A model generated the notes under the pieces. The model ran no database searches. It was not told where the DNA came from and was given only the letters and a program-made list of their open reading frames with translations. The position numbers and the translations under genes are program-made. 64,000 bases of DNA from Symbiodinium natans (Eukaryota > Sar > Dinophyceae > Suessiales > Symbiodiniaceae): NCBI GenBank assembly GCA_905221605.1, contig CAJNDS010000446.1, positions 1,472,904 through 1,536,903 on the forward strand. The letters are read 5' to 3'. Numbering within the stretch: the stretch's first letter is position 1; every line of letters begins with the position of its first letter. Positions 40,685 through 50,016 of the stretch are shown piece by piece.

Positions 40685-40783
40685 GCATTTTCTGGAGATT
40701 CGCATCTTGTTTGAAATAGGAAGCCTCTTTTTCTTGCAAGTTCGATTTCGTGAATGTGAATGAGGCTCCGGGGTGGAGTCACC

Positions 40784-41134
40784 ATGAGCCTGGCTAGCAT
40801 GGAAGAGACCATGCTTCGAGAAGGCCGCAAGTTCTCGCAAGCTGCGACCGAACGGTATCAGCATGCGTACTTGGCATTCCGTGCCGGTTACAACCGCTTG
40901 GCGGATGAAGCGTTGAGGGCCCAGCGATGTCGCTGGCCACTTCGCCCCAAACAACACTATCTCGAACATCTGGCGTACGATTTCCAGGGCCTTAATGGCC
41001 GTTTTTGCCACAATTTTTTAAGCGAAGATTTCGTAAGGAGAGTGAAACTCATCGCCGCGAGGGCTCCTCCAGCGTTCCTGTCGAAACATGTAGTGTTTAG
41101 ATACCTCCTGCAGGTTTGCCTTCGGTGGAGATGA
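40784..41134 (+). CDS. Element terminal exon: transposase-like C-terminus
   Basis: From MSLASMEETMLREGRKFSQA through a helical region to CRWPLRPKQHYLEHLAYDF, FCHNFLSEDFVRRVKLIAAR and VFRYLLQVCLRWR, stop TGA 41132. The K-x-H-x(3)-H ... (S/D)EDF-x-x-R arrangement recalls the C-terminal Glu region of CACTA/Plavaka transposases and a very abundant dinoflagellate protein family. 418 bp separates the stop from the right end. Confidence 0.65.
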   Translation: MSLASMEETMLREGRKFSQAATERYQHAYLAFRAGYNRLADEALRAQRCRWPLRPKQHYLEHLAYDFQGLNGRFCHNFLSEDFVRRVKLIAARAPPAFLSKHVVFRYLLQVCLRWR

Positions 41135-41525
41135 GAAACAAGAGCGATTCCAAACCCATTGTCTTGGCATTCACGGCTGTCTGTGGTGTGTTGTGTCGTG
41201 TTTGTGTTTGAGGGCCCCCTGTCAACCATGGACCGATCACCCTTAGCAGTCTGTGCCCTAACCTGCACACCCTACCTGAGTCTTGATGTTGATTCATAGC
41301 TTTCGTTTTGGAACAAAAGGGTCCTATCTCTATTTGTGTACCCAAGGGTTCTCCTTTCATTGCGTGGCTCGATTACGCTGCCTGTCGCGAGTTTTTTTTG
41401 TTTAAGGGTTCTCGTTAAAATTGCCTGGCACAAGTAGACCACCTAATGCTCAGCAAGGATGGCCCTAATAAGAGTCGAATGAGCTATTTGCTTCTTGTTG
41501 ATGCTATATACAGACAATGCGCTTA

Positions 41526-41552
41526 TAACAAGGGTCGAACGGCCCGCCCTGG
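41526..41552 (-). repeat. Right terminal inverted repeat of the giant element
   Basis: Inverted copy of 23931-23957, 25/27 identical; followed by TAAACCCT. Subterminal TTCGAC-type motifs at 41467-41480 and 41527-41540. Confidence 0.8.
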
Positions 41553-41582
41553 TAAACCCTAAACCCGAAACCCTTAACGCGG

Positions 41583-41673
41583 GGAAGAGGCCCGGCACAA
41601 AAAGTCACCTTATTTGGGCCTTTCCGGCCTGAAACACCTCAAAAAAGGTGACTTTTTGTGCCGGGCCTCTTCC
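41583..41673. mobile_element. Family A foldback element, copy 4
   Basis: Intact 91-bp structure with perfect 29-bp inverted ends. Confidence 0.9.
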
Positions 41674-41769
41674 GCCCGCCGTGCCGGCACGCGAAGAGGT
41701 GCTCTAAGCTCTAAGCCCTAAACCCCAAACCCTAAACCCTAAACCCTAAACCCGAAACCCTAAACGCGG

Positions 41770-41860
41770 GGAAGAGGCCCGGCACAAAAAGTCACCTTAT
41801 TTGGGCCTTTCCGGCCTGAAACACCTCAAAAAAGGTGACTTTTTGTGCCGGGCCTCTTCC
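41770..41860. mobile_element. Family A foldback element, copy 5
   Basis: Intact 91-bp copy. The ~370-bp unit spanning copies 5-6 is very similar to 23590-23900, showing segmental duplication. Confidence 0.9.
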
Positions 41861-41952
41861 GCCCTAAGCCCGAAGCCCTCAGCCCTGAGCCTTGAGCCCT
41901 GAGCCCTGAGCCCTGAGCCCTGAGCCCTTAAAGGCTTCCCCGCAAGAGCCCG

Positions 41953-42041
41953 GCAGAGCCCGGCACAAAAAGTCACCTTATTTGGGCCTTTCCGGCCTGA
42001 AACACCTCAAAAAAGGTGACTTTTTGTGCCGGGCCTCTTCC
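41953..42041. mobile_element. Family A foldback element, copy 6
   Basis: Left-end variant GCAGAGCCCGGC as in copy 3. Followed by the array unit used here as the empty-site comparison. Confidence 0.85.
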
Positions 42042-42123
42042 GCCCGCCGTGCCGGCACGCGAAGAGGTGCTCTAAGCTCTAAGCCCTAAACCCTAAACCC
42101 TAAACCCGAAACCCTTAACGCGG

Positions 42124-42214
42124 GGAAGAGGCCCGGCACAAAAAGTCACCTTATTTGGGCCTTTCCGGCCTGAAACACCTCAAAAAAGGTGACTTTTTGT
42201 GCCGGGCCTCTGCC
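42124..42214. mobile_element. Family A foldback element, copy 7
   Basis: One base change in the right end (CTCTGCC). Followed by CCCTGAG drifted repeats. Confidence 0.85.
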
Positions 42215-42301
42215 GCCCTAAGCCCTAAGCCCTGAGCCCTGAGCCCTAAGCCCTGAGCCCCCTGAGCCCTGAGCCCTTAAAGGCTTCCCCGCAAGAGCCC
42301 G

Positions 42302-42385
42302 GCAGAGCCCGGCACAAAAAGTCACACCTTTTTTGGGCCTTTCCGGCCTGAAACACCTCAAAAAAGGTGACTTTTTATGCCTTCC
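42302..42385. mobile_element. Family A foldback element, copy 8 (truncated)
   Basis: Two-base insertion in the left arm (GTCACACC) and a shortened right end. It abuts the segment carrying the tRNA-like sequence. Confidence 0.8.
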
Positions 42386-42412
42386 GCCCTAAGCTTTTGT
42401 CTGTCTGAGAAA

Positions 42413-42484
42413 TGGACACACTGGGGATTGAAACCAGGGCCTTCCGCATGCGAAGCGCATGTGATACCACTACACCATGTGGCC
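42413..42484 (-). tRNA. tRNA-like sequence (CGC anticodon, Ala-type) or tRNA-derived SINE head
   Basis: Read on the minus strand, 72 nt. It has an A box TGGTGTAGTGG, a B box close to consensus (GTTTCAATCCC, one mismatch), a 7-nt anticodon loop TTCGCAT, and a terminal A next to a 7-bp acceptor stem. There is one mismatch each in the acceptor (C3/U70), anticodon (G28/G42) and T stems (U53/C61). No intron, and no T4 terminator directly downstream. More likely a pseudogene or SINE head than a working tRNA. Confidence 0.55.
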
Positions 42485-42660
42485 CTTGAATACATGAAAC
42501 ATTTCAACCAACATTGGCCAAAGAAAAAAGCTCTTTTTGAGCCCTGAGCCCTGAGCCCTGAGCCCTGAGCGCTGAGCCCTGAGCCCTGAGCCCTGAGCCT
42601 TGAGCCCTGAGCCCTGAGCCCTGAGCCCTGAGCCCTTAAAGGCTTCCCCGCAAGAGCCCG

Positions 42661-42749
42661 GCAGAGCCCGGCACAAAAAGTCACCTTATTTGGGCCTTTC
42701 CGGCCTGAAACACCTCAAAAAAGGTGACTTTTTGTGCCGGGCCTCTTCC
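42661..42749. mobile_element. Family A foldback element, copy 9
   Basis: Left variant GCAGAGCCC, intact right end. It lies after a long run of CCCTGAG heptamers (42538-42632), drifted from CCCTAAA. Confidence 0.85.
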
Positions 42750-43598
42750 GCCCTAAGCCCTAAGCCCCTGCGCCCTGAGCCCTGAGCCCTGAGCCCTGGG
42801 ATTAGAGGGTTTGAGGCTTGCAGTTTCTTGGGTTCTTGGTAAATATGACAGAGAACGTTACTTAATACTTCCTCGGCGGAATTTTTTTGGGCGAGCCCGC
42901 GAGGCCCTGGATTTTAAAATGTGTGGCCGGTCCAGGTCCAGATTTCTTAATTAATAAAATTTCTTAACACACTCCTGGGCCGTAGGGTTTGGGCGGGCGT
43001 AGAGTCTTAGAGGGCGGGTTCGGGTTTCGAAGGGCCCAGGGTGCGGAGCGTTTTGCATGCGTTTGGACGAGCAGACGAGGCAAGGCTTGTTGTTTGCGCG
43101 CTCCAGAAATTTGAAAGACAGCCAATCCGAATTAGAACCAAGCCCGGAGGTCCCTCCACAAGGAAGCCGAACTCTTCTTCATCATGCCCTGTTCCCCCTT
43201 ATACTAGCAGTTAGGGTTTAGGGTTTAGGGTTTAGGGTTTAGGGTTTAGGGTTTAGGGTTTAGGGTTTAGGGTTTAGGGTTTAGGGTTTAGGGTCTTACT
43301 CGGGATTCGAATAGGGGGTACTCTAGTGCCGGGGAACATCCCAACCTAGACCTCCGAGGCCTGAAACCTGAGCAATGAAGCCCTGCACTTCTGACCTTAC
43401 AGTTCAAGGGTTTAGGGTTTAGGGTTTAGGGTTTAGGGTTTAGGGTGTACAAGAGGCTCTGGAATCTTCAGAAATGATGCCCAAGCAGCGACTAGACCCT
43501 AAGCCTCAACCCTCGGCCCTATGCCCGATACCCTAAACCCTAAACCCTAAACCCTAAACCCTAAACCCTAAACCCAAAACCCAAAACCCTAACCCCAG
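42750..43598. repeat. Drifted repeats, unique sequence, G and C arrays
   Basis: CCCTGAG repeats to 42800, unique 42800-43208 (a + strand frame about 43080-43205 is open but unsupported at its ends), G arrays 43209-43292 and 43408-43446, unique, C array 43529-43590. Confidence 0.65.
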
Positions 43599-43652
43599 GA
43601 GCTTCGCGCCAAATGGCTGGCTTCCGAGCTGGAGAAGGCCCTCACCGCGTAG
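43599..43652 (+). CDS. Predicted terminal exon, 17 codons and stop
   Basis: Acceptor CCCAG|G; ELRAKWLASELEKALTA then TAG. C array directly upstream, G array starting 40 bp downstream. A helical C-terminal tail. Unknown gene. Confidence 0.55.
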   Translation, partial: ELRAKWLASELEKALTA

Positions 43653-44012
43653 TGAGCATCCTAAACACTCCCAAATCCCAAAGATTTTATGGTTTAGGGT
43701 TTAGGGTTTAGGGACCAGCCAAAATCTGAATCATGAATTTAGTTACCCCTCAGCCCTAAACCTTACAGACCTTACACTACACGGGATGTACTTGCATGTC
43801 AGGCATTTTTGGGGGTTCCTACACCTTACTCTTACTTTGGCTTAGGGTTGAGGGTTTAGGGTTTAGGGAGTTTAGGGTTTGGGGTTTACTAAATCCCCGC
43901 CCCACACCATACTCTTACTTGGGGACTTCTCAGAAGGTCGAAAAGGGCCTAAACCCTAAACCCTACATCCTGAAAGAACCCGTACGAGATCCGTGCTTCT
44001 TGCGCTCTGCAG
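43653..44012. repeat. Intron-like or intergenic interval
   Basis: G array 43690-43713, unique, G drift 43850-43890, C copies 43950-43966, acceptor TCTGCAG at 44006-44012. Nothing else supported. Confidence 0.55.
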
Positions 44013-44057
44013 GCTCGGCAAGCCCAAGAAGAGAGGGAGCAGGACCGACTCCCTTAA
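44013..44057 (+). CDS. Predicted terminal exon, 14 codons and stop
   Basis: Acceptor CTCTGCAG|G with a pyrimidine-rich lead; ARQAQEEREQDRLP then TAA. A G array begins 8 bp after the stop. Unknown gene. Confidence 0.5.
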   Translation, partial: ARQAQEEREQDRLP

Positions 44058-45271
44058 GCGTATAGGGTTTAGGGTTTCGGGTTTAGGGTTAGGGTTTCGG
44101 GTTTCGGGTTTAGGGTTTAGGGTTTAGGGTTTAGGGTTTAGGGTTTAGGGTTTAGGGTTTAGGGTTTAGGGTTTCCTAGCACCCCTCAGAAAGCCCCTAG
44201 AGCCCTAGGACCCTCAACCTCAGCCCCTGTTCAAAGGGGAAGTTCCCTGAATCCTAAACTCACAAAAGCCCCTAACTAAACCCCTCGGCCCTAGAGCTTG
44301 AGCCCTAAACCCTAAACCCTAAACCCTAAACCCTAAACCCTAAACCCTAAACCCTAAACCCTAAACCCTAAACCCTAAACCCTAAACCCCAAACCCCAAA
44401 CCCTAAACCCTAAACCCTAAACCCTAAACCCTAAACCCTAAACCTTTACCCAGCCCTAAAGTTTAAGGGGGGGGGGGGGGGGGGGGGGACTGGAGGTTCT
44501 CTCTGCAAGAGGCTTCAGGGTTTGGGGTTTAGGATTTTAGGGTTTTAGGGTTTTAGGGTTTTAGGGTTTGGGGTTCGGGGTTCAGGGCTTGGCTTTGGGT
44601 TTGGAGGTTCTAGGCTTGCGTGTGTTTTATGTATGTTTCATGCCGGGTCGACGCGACATCTGACGTGCTTACTGACTGATATTTTTACAACTCGTCCTGG
44701 ACCCTAAACCATCAATCTTGAACCTTAAACTCTACACCCTGCCCCTAAACAAGCAACACCCGAGATATACACTGGGAAAGAACTGGACACGCCTGCCTAT
44801 CTCCCTCCCACAAGAGTTTTGCCGGCTGAAGCGCGAGAAGCACTCTCAACAACGACCGACAGAGAGACAGACAGGCAGGCAGGCAGGCAGACAGACAAGA
44901 CACGCACACACACACACACACAACCTATAAACCTTGTAAACCTTACAAACCCTACAAACCCTATAAACCCTCCAAACCCTATAAAACCTAAGCCCTAAAA
45001 ACCCTAAAACCCCCTAAAAAACCCAAGCGGAACTCAAACCCTAAACCCTGCACCCTATAAATCCTGAACATCCCAACCCCAAACCCTGAGCCCTAAACCC
45101 TAAACACCCTAAACCCTTCAAACCCTAAACCCTATAAACCGTATACACCCTATAAGCCTGAGAACAAGAAAACCTAAACCCTAACCCCTAGCCCTAAACC
45201 CTAAACCCTAAACCCTAAACCCTAAACCCTAAACCCTAAACCCTAAACCCCAAAACCCCAACAACCTTGGG
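44058..45271. repeat. Long arrays, G run, CA and CAGG microsatellites
   Basis: G array with TTTCGGG drift 44065-44175; C arrays 44305-44445; 22-nt G run 44467-44488; TTTTAGGG octamers 44533-44566; CAGG tetramers and (CA)n 44870-44920; CCCTATAA/CCCTAAA drift 44930-45250. No gene supported. Confidence 0.7.
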
Positions 45272-45344
45272 CTGGGTCTTCACGAGGAGCGCCAGCACCG
45301 CCTTGGGGAGGCGCTCGAACGCCTCGAGGACGGGCCGCGTTTTT
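45272..45344 (+). CDS. Predicted exon, 24 codons
   Basis: LGLHEERQHRLGEALERLED then GPRF, ending TTTT|GTTTAGGG. No AG just upstream, so the 5' boundary is unclear. C array before, G array after. Charged helix. Confidence 0.45.
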
Positions 45345-47050
45345 GTTTAGGGTTTAGGGTTTTGGGTTTTGGGTTTTGGGTTTCGGGTTTCGGGTTTCGG
45401 GTTTAGGGATTAGTTCGGGTTTGGGGTTTAGGGTTTAGGGCTTGCAGGGTTTAGGGTTTGGGGAGTTAGGTTTCAGGGTTCGCAGGGTTTAGGGTTCAGG
45501 GTTCAGTGCTTTTTTGTTGTTTTGGTACCGGGTTTTAGACTTGTTGTGTTCAGGTTGTTAGCGATTTTTTGGGGTGGTTCCTTCAGTGTTTCAAGGATTG
45601 CTGTTGGGTTTGGGGTTGCACCCCGAACCCTCAAATTTAAACCCTAAGCTTTAAACCCTAAACCGTAAACCCTAAACCCAAACCCCTAACCGGCCCTAAC
45701 CCCTAACCCCTAACCCCTACTCCGCAGCATAGGGTTTCGGGTTTAGGGCTCAGGTTTTGTGTTTAGGCTTCTTCCCGAATTCTTGGAGGATCTAGAAAGT
45801 AGAAGCCCCTTACACTGTGCGCCCGCCTAGGTTTTTGGTTTAGGGTTCTTGGGTGTAGGATTTTAGGGTTTTAGGGTTTGGCGTGTAGTTTTTTTGGGGT
45901 GTAGGATTTTGGGGTTCACGGTTTAGATTTAAGGGTCTCAAGGTTTTAGGGTTCAGGGCTGCGCATAAGGAGGGTCTAGTTTCCGGATCATCGCACAGGT
46001 CTGGGTAGCAGTCTGCGTAAGCACCGGGCAGCCAACTGCAACTACCTACTCCCTGAGTCCGAAGCCCTAAGCCCATAGCCCGACCCCTTTTGGGTTTACT
46101 GGTTTTTATTTAGGGTTCAGGCAGGGTAAGCTACCAGAAAAATCTAGCACCCTCAAATTATGTGCGCAACCTCATTCTGGCAACTTAAATCTACGGACGC
46201 ATTCCGCGAGATGTGCTGGAATTTGACGTGGTGGTCGACAGCTGGCCCAAACACAAAGGGCTTTCTTTCAGCAGGTTTCAACAGCTTCTACAAGAAGCCA
46301 ACAACGGGCCACGGTTGCTGGGACATGCCCACTCCATGATCCAGGCAGCAGCGAGGACCTCATGCAGCACTTGCACAGCGGGCCACAGATCTCTTAAAAA
46401 GTAGTAGCCCCTACATTACCCCTAAGGTCCCTCAGAAGGGTCCCTCCTTTAGTCCATTTAGTCCCTTGATAAATTTGGGGTTTACGACAGTGAGGGACCC
46501 CCCCAAATATGGACCCAAATAGTAGGCCTCCCTGAAAGTAGGGACATCACGAAGGTGCCCCTAATTTCACAAACCCCCATTTACTAGGATGCCCAGTACT
46601 ACCCTTCTTCCCTTTTTTGGGGGGTGTAGGTTCCCTCATAAACCCCTTTAAGCAAAAAAGGGCGCCCTTTTCAATCCTAGGATACTGGGCAACCTGGTTT
46701 AAGTTCTAGCTTAGGGTGGTGCAGGCAAGAAAATGTGTTATGAATCGCGGCCCTGTCTCGGGTGAGACCGCAGCCTTCAAGCCAAAACCCTAGTTTAGGG
46801 TTTAGGGTTTAGGGTTCAGGGTTCAGGGTTTAGGGTTTAGGGTTTTGGGTAGGCCCCAGACCCCAACCGGAACAATAAGCTTTGAACCCGGAAGACTAGA
46901 CCCTGAAAATCAGTTAAACCCTATACCCCCAAGATAACAGCAAGCTTTGAGAACTCCCTAAACCCTAGACCCTAAACCCTAAACCCTAAACCCCAAACCC
47001 TAAACCCTTAACCCCAAACCCTAAAGACCTATGCCAAATCGCATCAGCAG
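45345..47050. repeat. Arrays, gene fragment, family G and B MITEs
   Basis: G drift arrays 45345-45500; C arrays 45640-45720; G drift 45730-45960. A + strand frame at 46211-46404 (LEFDVVVDSWPKHKGLSFSR) ends in TAG and may be a captured exon. Family G about 46417-46570, family B 46575-46696, G array 46794-46850, C array 46960-47025. Confidence 0.6.
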
Positions 47051-47083
47051 GATCGGCTGCGCGACCTGCAGGCCGCGGGTTGG
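47051..47083 (+). CDS. Predicted short exon, 11 codons
   Basis: Acceptor ATCAGCAG|G; DRLRDLQAAGW; donor TTGG|GTTTCC next to a G array. C array upstream. Short, so chance cannot be excluded. Confidence 0.35.
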
Positions 47084-48058
47084 GTTTCCTGTTTAGGGGG
47101 TTTGCGGCTTAGGGGTTTAGGGTTTAGGGTTTTGTTGGTTTTGGGGTTCAGGGTTTAGGGTTTAGGGTTTAGGGTTTCGTGTTTAGGGCTTTAGGGCTTA
47201 GGGGCTTGGGAGTTTTAGGGTTTTTTTGGTTTTGGGGTGTTCGTAGGATTTTGTTGGAGTCTTTAGGAATCTAGGGGGGAATTTAGGGCTTGGGGGCTTA
47301 GGAGTTTTAGGGTTCTGTTGGTTTTTAGGTGGTTGTAGGGGGGTGTTTAAGAGTTTTTAGGAATTTAGGGGTTTGTAGCTACGGTGGTATTTTAGTTTGC
47401 CCCTTATTAGTCTGACGTGTTTTTGGAGTTCGAACGGAATGGAGAGAACGGGCATGTTGCCCCCAGCCAATGCGTCGTCATTTTAAGAGCCCTGAACCCT
47501 AGAAAGCCCTGACCCAACACCCTAAACCCTACACCCTATACCTTAAACCCGAAACCCTACTATATAACCCCATTGACAATTCATAAAGCACCAGGAAAAC
47601 CTTAACAAACCTGTTAAGCCCCTTAACAGCCCTATAAAACCATTCAAAAAACATAAACACAATCAAGAACCTATTGAAACCCCACAAAAGGCCTATACAC
47701 CCGGACCCTATAAACCTAATCCCGACACCCTAAAACCCAAAACCCCACAAACCCCCAAATCCTATAAACCCTAAACCCAACACCCTAAACCCTAAACCCT
47801 AAACCCTAAACCCAACACCCTAAACCCTAAACCCTAAACCCTAAACCCGAGCTCCTAACAAGGTCTTAAGGGCCAGGCTCGCTAAGCTCGGGTGCATGGG
47901 ATCAGTTTTATCCGTCCAAGGGTTCGGCTTCGGGACTTGGGGTTTAGGGTTTAGGCTTTAGGGTTTGGGGTTTAGGGTTTAGGGTTTAGGGTTTGGGGTT
48001 TAGGGTTTAGGGTTTAGGGGCATGGTGTTGGCCTGGAGACCCTGCTTCTGTGGCGCAG
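47084..48058. repeat. Drift arrays and unique sequence
   Basis: G drift 47090-47370, unique 47380-47500, C drift 47500-47850 including CCCAACA variants, unique, G arrays 47938-48020, acceptor GCGCAG at 48053-48058. Confidence 0.65.
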
Positions 48059-48103
48059 GAGGATGAGGAGGCCTCGGAGAGCTGTGCTGAGGCCCGGTTT
48101 TGG
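48059..48103 (+). CDS. Predicted exon, 15 codons, acidic
   Basis: Acceptor GCGCAG|G; EDEEASESCAEARFW; donor TTTTGG|GTTTAGG from the array, phase 0 at both ends. Arrays on both sides are G-rich. Confidence 0.45.
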
Positions 48104-48487
48104 GTTTAGGGTTTCGCAGCAAGGGTTTAGGGTTTAGGGTTTAGGGTTTAGGGTTTAGGGTCTGGGGTTTGGGGTTTGGGGTTTGGGGTTTGGGGTTTGG
48201 GGGTTAGGGTTTCGGGGTACTGCCCCCCACTTTGCTACCAGGGGGTACTGCCCCCTTCGATGCTGCTTTTAGGGTTTCGGGGTTCGGGTTTAGGGTTTAG
48301 GGCTACTACCCCCCCCCTAGGTTTAGGGCAATTTGGGGCATCCTGCCCCCAGCCCCAAATTCTTAAACCCCTAAGACCTTAACCCTAAGCCTGTACCCCC
48401 CCAAACAGAGTTTAGGGTTTCGGGTTTAGGGTGTGTAGGGTGTGTAGGGTTCAGGCCTTAGAGTGTGGATAGCTCCAGTGCCATCAG
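48104..48487. repeat. G arrays and GGGGTTT drift
   Basis: G arrays 48104-48220 with TTTGGGG variants, CCCCC-containing short repeats (GTACTGCCCCC twice), C drift 48360-48400, G drift 48410-48470. Confidence 0.65.
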
Positions 48488-48539
48488 GGTTTCGAGCGTC
48501 GGCTTCGCGGCAAGCACAGGGGCCTTGAAGAATACCAAG
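48488..48539 (+). CDS. Predicted exon, 17 codons
   Basis: Acceptor CCATCAG|G; GFERRLRGKHRGLEEYQ; donor CAAG|GTTACA. Basic helix. Unknown family. Confidence 0.4.
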
Positions 48540-48670
48540 GTTACAATTTCTCAGCTAAATGACCGAAAGTACGCGGTTGTGTAACAGCATGCCCCCGCCC
48601 AGTTTGGGTGTAAGAAGGGTTTAGGGTTTAGGGCAGTTTAGGGTTTAGGGTTTAGGGTACCTACGTTAAG

Positions 48671-48769
48671 GTCACGTGCGAGGCGTGCTTGAGAATCATG
48701 CTGCCTCACTTCTATTTGTTTTCGCCACAACCCGTGAACCTTCCTTTAAGCTTCTGTTCGCCCATGTGG
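48671..48769 (+). CDS. Predicted internal exon, 33 codons
   Basis: Acceptor GTTAAG|G; VTCEACLRIMLPHFYLFSPQ then PVNLPLSFCSPMW; donor TGG|GTATAT, phase 0. Very protein-like, Cys/Pro/Phe rich. G array upstream (48617-48658). Begins the more conventional gene region. Confidence 0.55.
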
Positions 48770-49015
48770 GTATATAGTTCTGTAAATTAGGATCTCCGTT
48801 TGGGTCCCTTATATATTGTGGCACCCTCAAAGGAGCACCCCAGAACTACCCATGTCCACCCTGCTCCATTTCACAGATGAGTGGTCTAGCGTAGACATGT
48901 GACCGCCGCTGCCACCAAGCCATGCGGTTAAGTTCTGAAAAGTGCGCTTTCGATTTCGGTCTGCTGACACGTGCCAAACCGTGTCTTGCCAAGGCATCCG
49001 GTCCGAGCCATGCAG

Positions 49016-49132
49016 GAATCCAGTGATTTCATCGCCTTCGGGTCACACGACTACGGCGAGTGCAAACTGGACAACCCTGCTAGCTCAGGAATCGGGAAGC
49101 CGTATCCATGTGATGCGTGCGCCTGGCTGGAG
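49016..49132 (+). CDS. Predicted internal exon, 39 codons
   Basis: Acceptor ATGCAG|G; ESSDFIAFGSHDYGECKLDN, then PASSGIGKPYPCDACAWLE; donor GAG|GTGCTAG, phase 0. CxxC and two aromatic clusters; possible metal-binding fragment. No telomere arrays nearby. Unknown family. Confidence 0.55.
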
Positions 49133-49546
49133 GTGCTAGTGGTCCTGCGCCAGGAGGACCAGATTTTCAAACCACTTGCAACATAAAGATTGACTTGGAT
49201 TCCTTGTTGGCCAGTGACTTCGTGCGGTTGGTAGTGGTGGAAGCGCAAGGTGCTGTAGGTACTCGTTGCGGTGGCAGTGCTCGCAGTCGTGGACGCTGGG
49301 TGTAATGTAATGGTGATGCGGTGGTACCGGTGGATGTGAAGTGGATGGTGCATGTGGAGAAGGTGAAGAGGAAGGGAGGTGGTGAAGCTGGTGGTCCCCA
49401 CACATGTGATTGATGCATCTCACGGTGAGCGATGGAATGAGATGCCGTTGAAGAATTTCTCTACTTGAGACATTGAATACTTATTCGAATCGGTTGTTCT
49501 AAGGAGGCGAGCGGGGCAAGAGATGCATACAAGATCCACTCTGCAG
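49133..49546. other. Probable intron(s) of the 49-kb gene
   Basis: Unique sequence; GTG/ATG-rich around 49200-49420, open in several frames on both strands, so no exon is called. Acceptor CTCTGCAG at 49539-49546. Confidence 0.4.
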
Positions 49547-49641
49547 TGAAGCAGTACTTGCCAATATGCCAGATGGACGGCGAGCCACCGCAGGAGCTGG
49601 TTCGCGCCATCGTGCACGTTCTTGGCGGCCCTGCGTTCTAG
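49547..49641 (+). CDS. Predicted terminal exon, 31 codons and stop
   Basis: Acceptor CTGCAG; KQYLPICQMDGEPPQELVRA then IVHVLGGPAF and TAG. Reads as a C-terminus. Likely the end of the gene that includes 49016-49132. Confidence 0.5.
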
Positions 49642-49755
49642 AAGCGTACTGCTAGGCTATTAAGGGCTGGCATGTATAAATGACAATTCCCTTTTGTTGT
49701 CACCATTAGAGGATGGGGCCCACGCTAACACGTGACCAGACAGGCCACGAGGCAG

Positions 49756-49835
49756 GAATGATGCCCAGCTCATCGCAAGCTGAAGTGCACCTGCGTACGC
49801 TCGTGGCTCACCTCTATATCCTGAGCCTGCTTATT
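49756..49835 (+). CDS. Predicted exon, 26 codons, hydrophobic end
   Basis: Acceptor AGGCAG|G; MMPSSSQAEVHLRTLVAHLY then ILSLLI; donor ATT|GTGAGA. Joins well to 49893 through a 57-bp intron. Confidence 0.5.
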
Positions 49836-49892
49836 GTGAGATCCCTTGAGCATTAGCGCAGCTGGAAGTGATGGATATTATTTGTGTTGCAG

Positions 49893-49984
49893 TACGGCAA
49901 TGCAGCGCTGTTTTTGCAACATTTCACGACATTGATGCTACTCTGTTCCTGCTTCGCCTTGGATTGGTTCCCAACTGCCCGTCG
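49893..49984 (+). CDS. Predicted exon, possible membrane segment
   Basis: Acceptor GTTGCAG; YGNAALFLQHFTTLMLLCSC then FALDWFPTA. With the previous exon's LYILSLLI this gives a hydrophobic stretch that could span a membrane. 3' boundary uncertain. Confidence 0.45.
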
Positions 49985-50016
49985 TAGGCGGTTTCTAGCA
50001 GGCTGCCTTTTCAGGT

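Larger units (their letters stand above)
23931..41552 (+). mobile_element. Giant (17.6 kb) terminal-inverted-repeat element, probable DNA transposon
   Basis: The left end CCAGGGCGGGCTGTTCGACT and the right end read on the other strand, CCAGGGCGGGCCGTTCGACC, agree at 25 of 27 bases. TA flanks both ends. Subterminal motifs like TTCGACTCTTGTTA occur twice at each end (23943, 23979; 41467, 41527). Joining the flanks recreates the family A array unit seen intact at about 42060-42125. Inside, exons run on the + strand from about 24.58 to 41.13 kb, and the last ones resemble a CACTA-like transposase. Gene-free gaps: 31.24-32.34 kb (C/T-rich low complexity), 37.13-38.07 kb (degenerate C repeats, unique) and 41.14-41.55 kb (3' UTR/subterminal). 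Alternatives: a foldback-bounded segmental insertion, or an endogenised element of another class. Confidence 0.7.

Noticed and set aside
23931-41552. A retrotransposon or endogenous virus
   Set aside because: No reverse transcriptase, integrase, protease or capsid motif seen, no long terminal direct repeats; the inverted ends and TA flank favour a DNA transposon.
42358-42684. Minus-strand frame with Gly-Leu-Arg-Ala-Gln repeats
   Set aside because: Composed of foldback elements, CCCTGAG repeats and the tRNA-like sequence.
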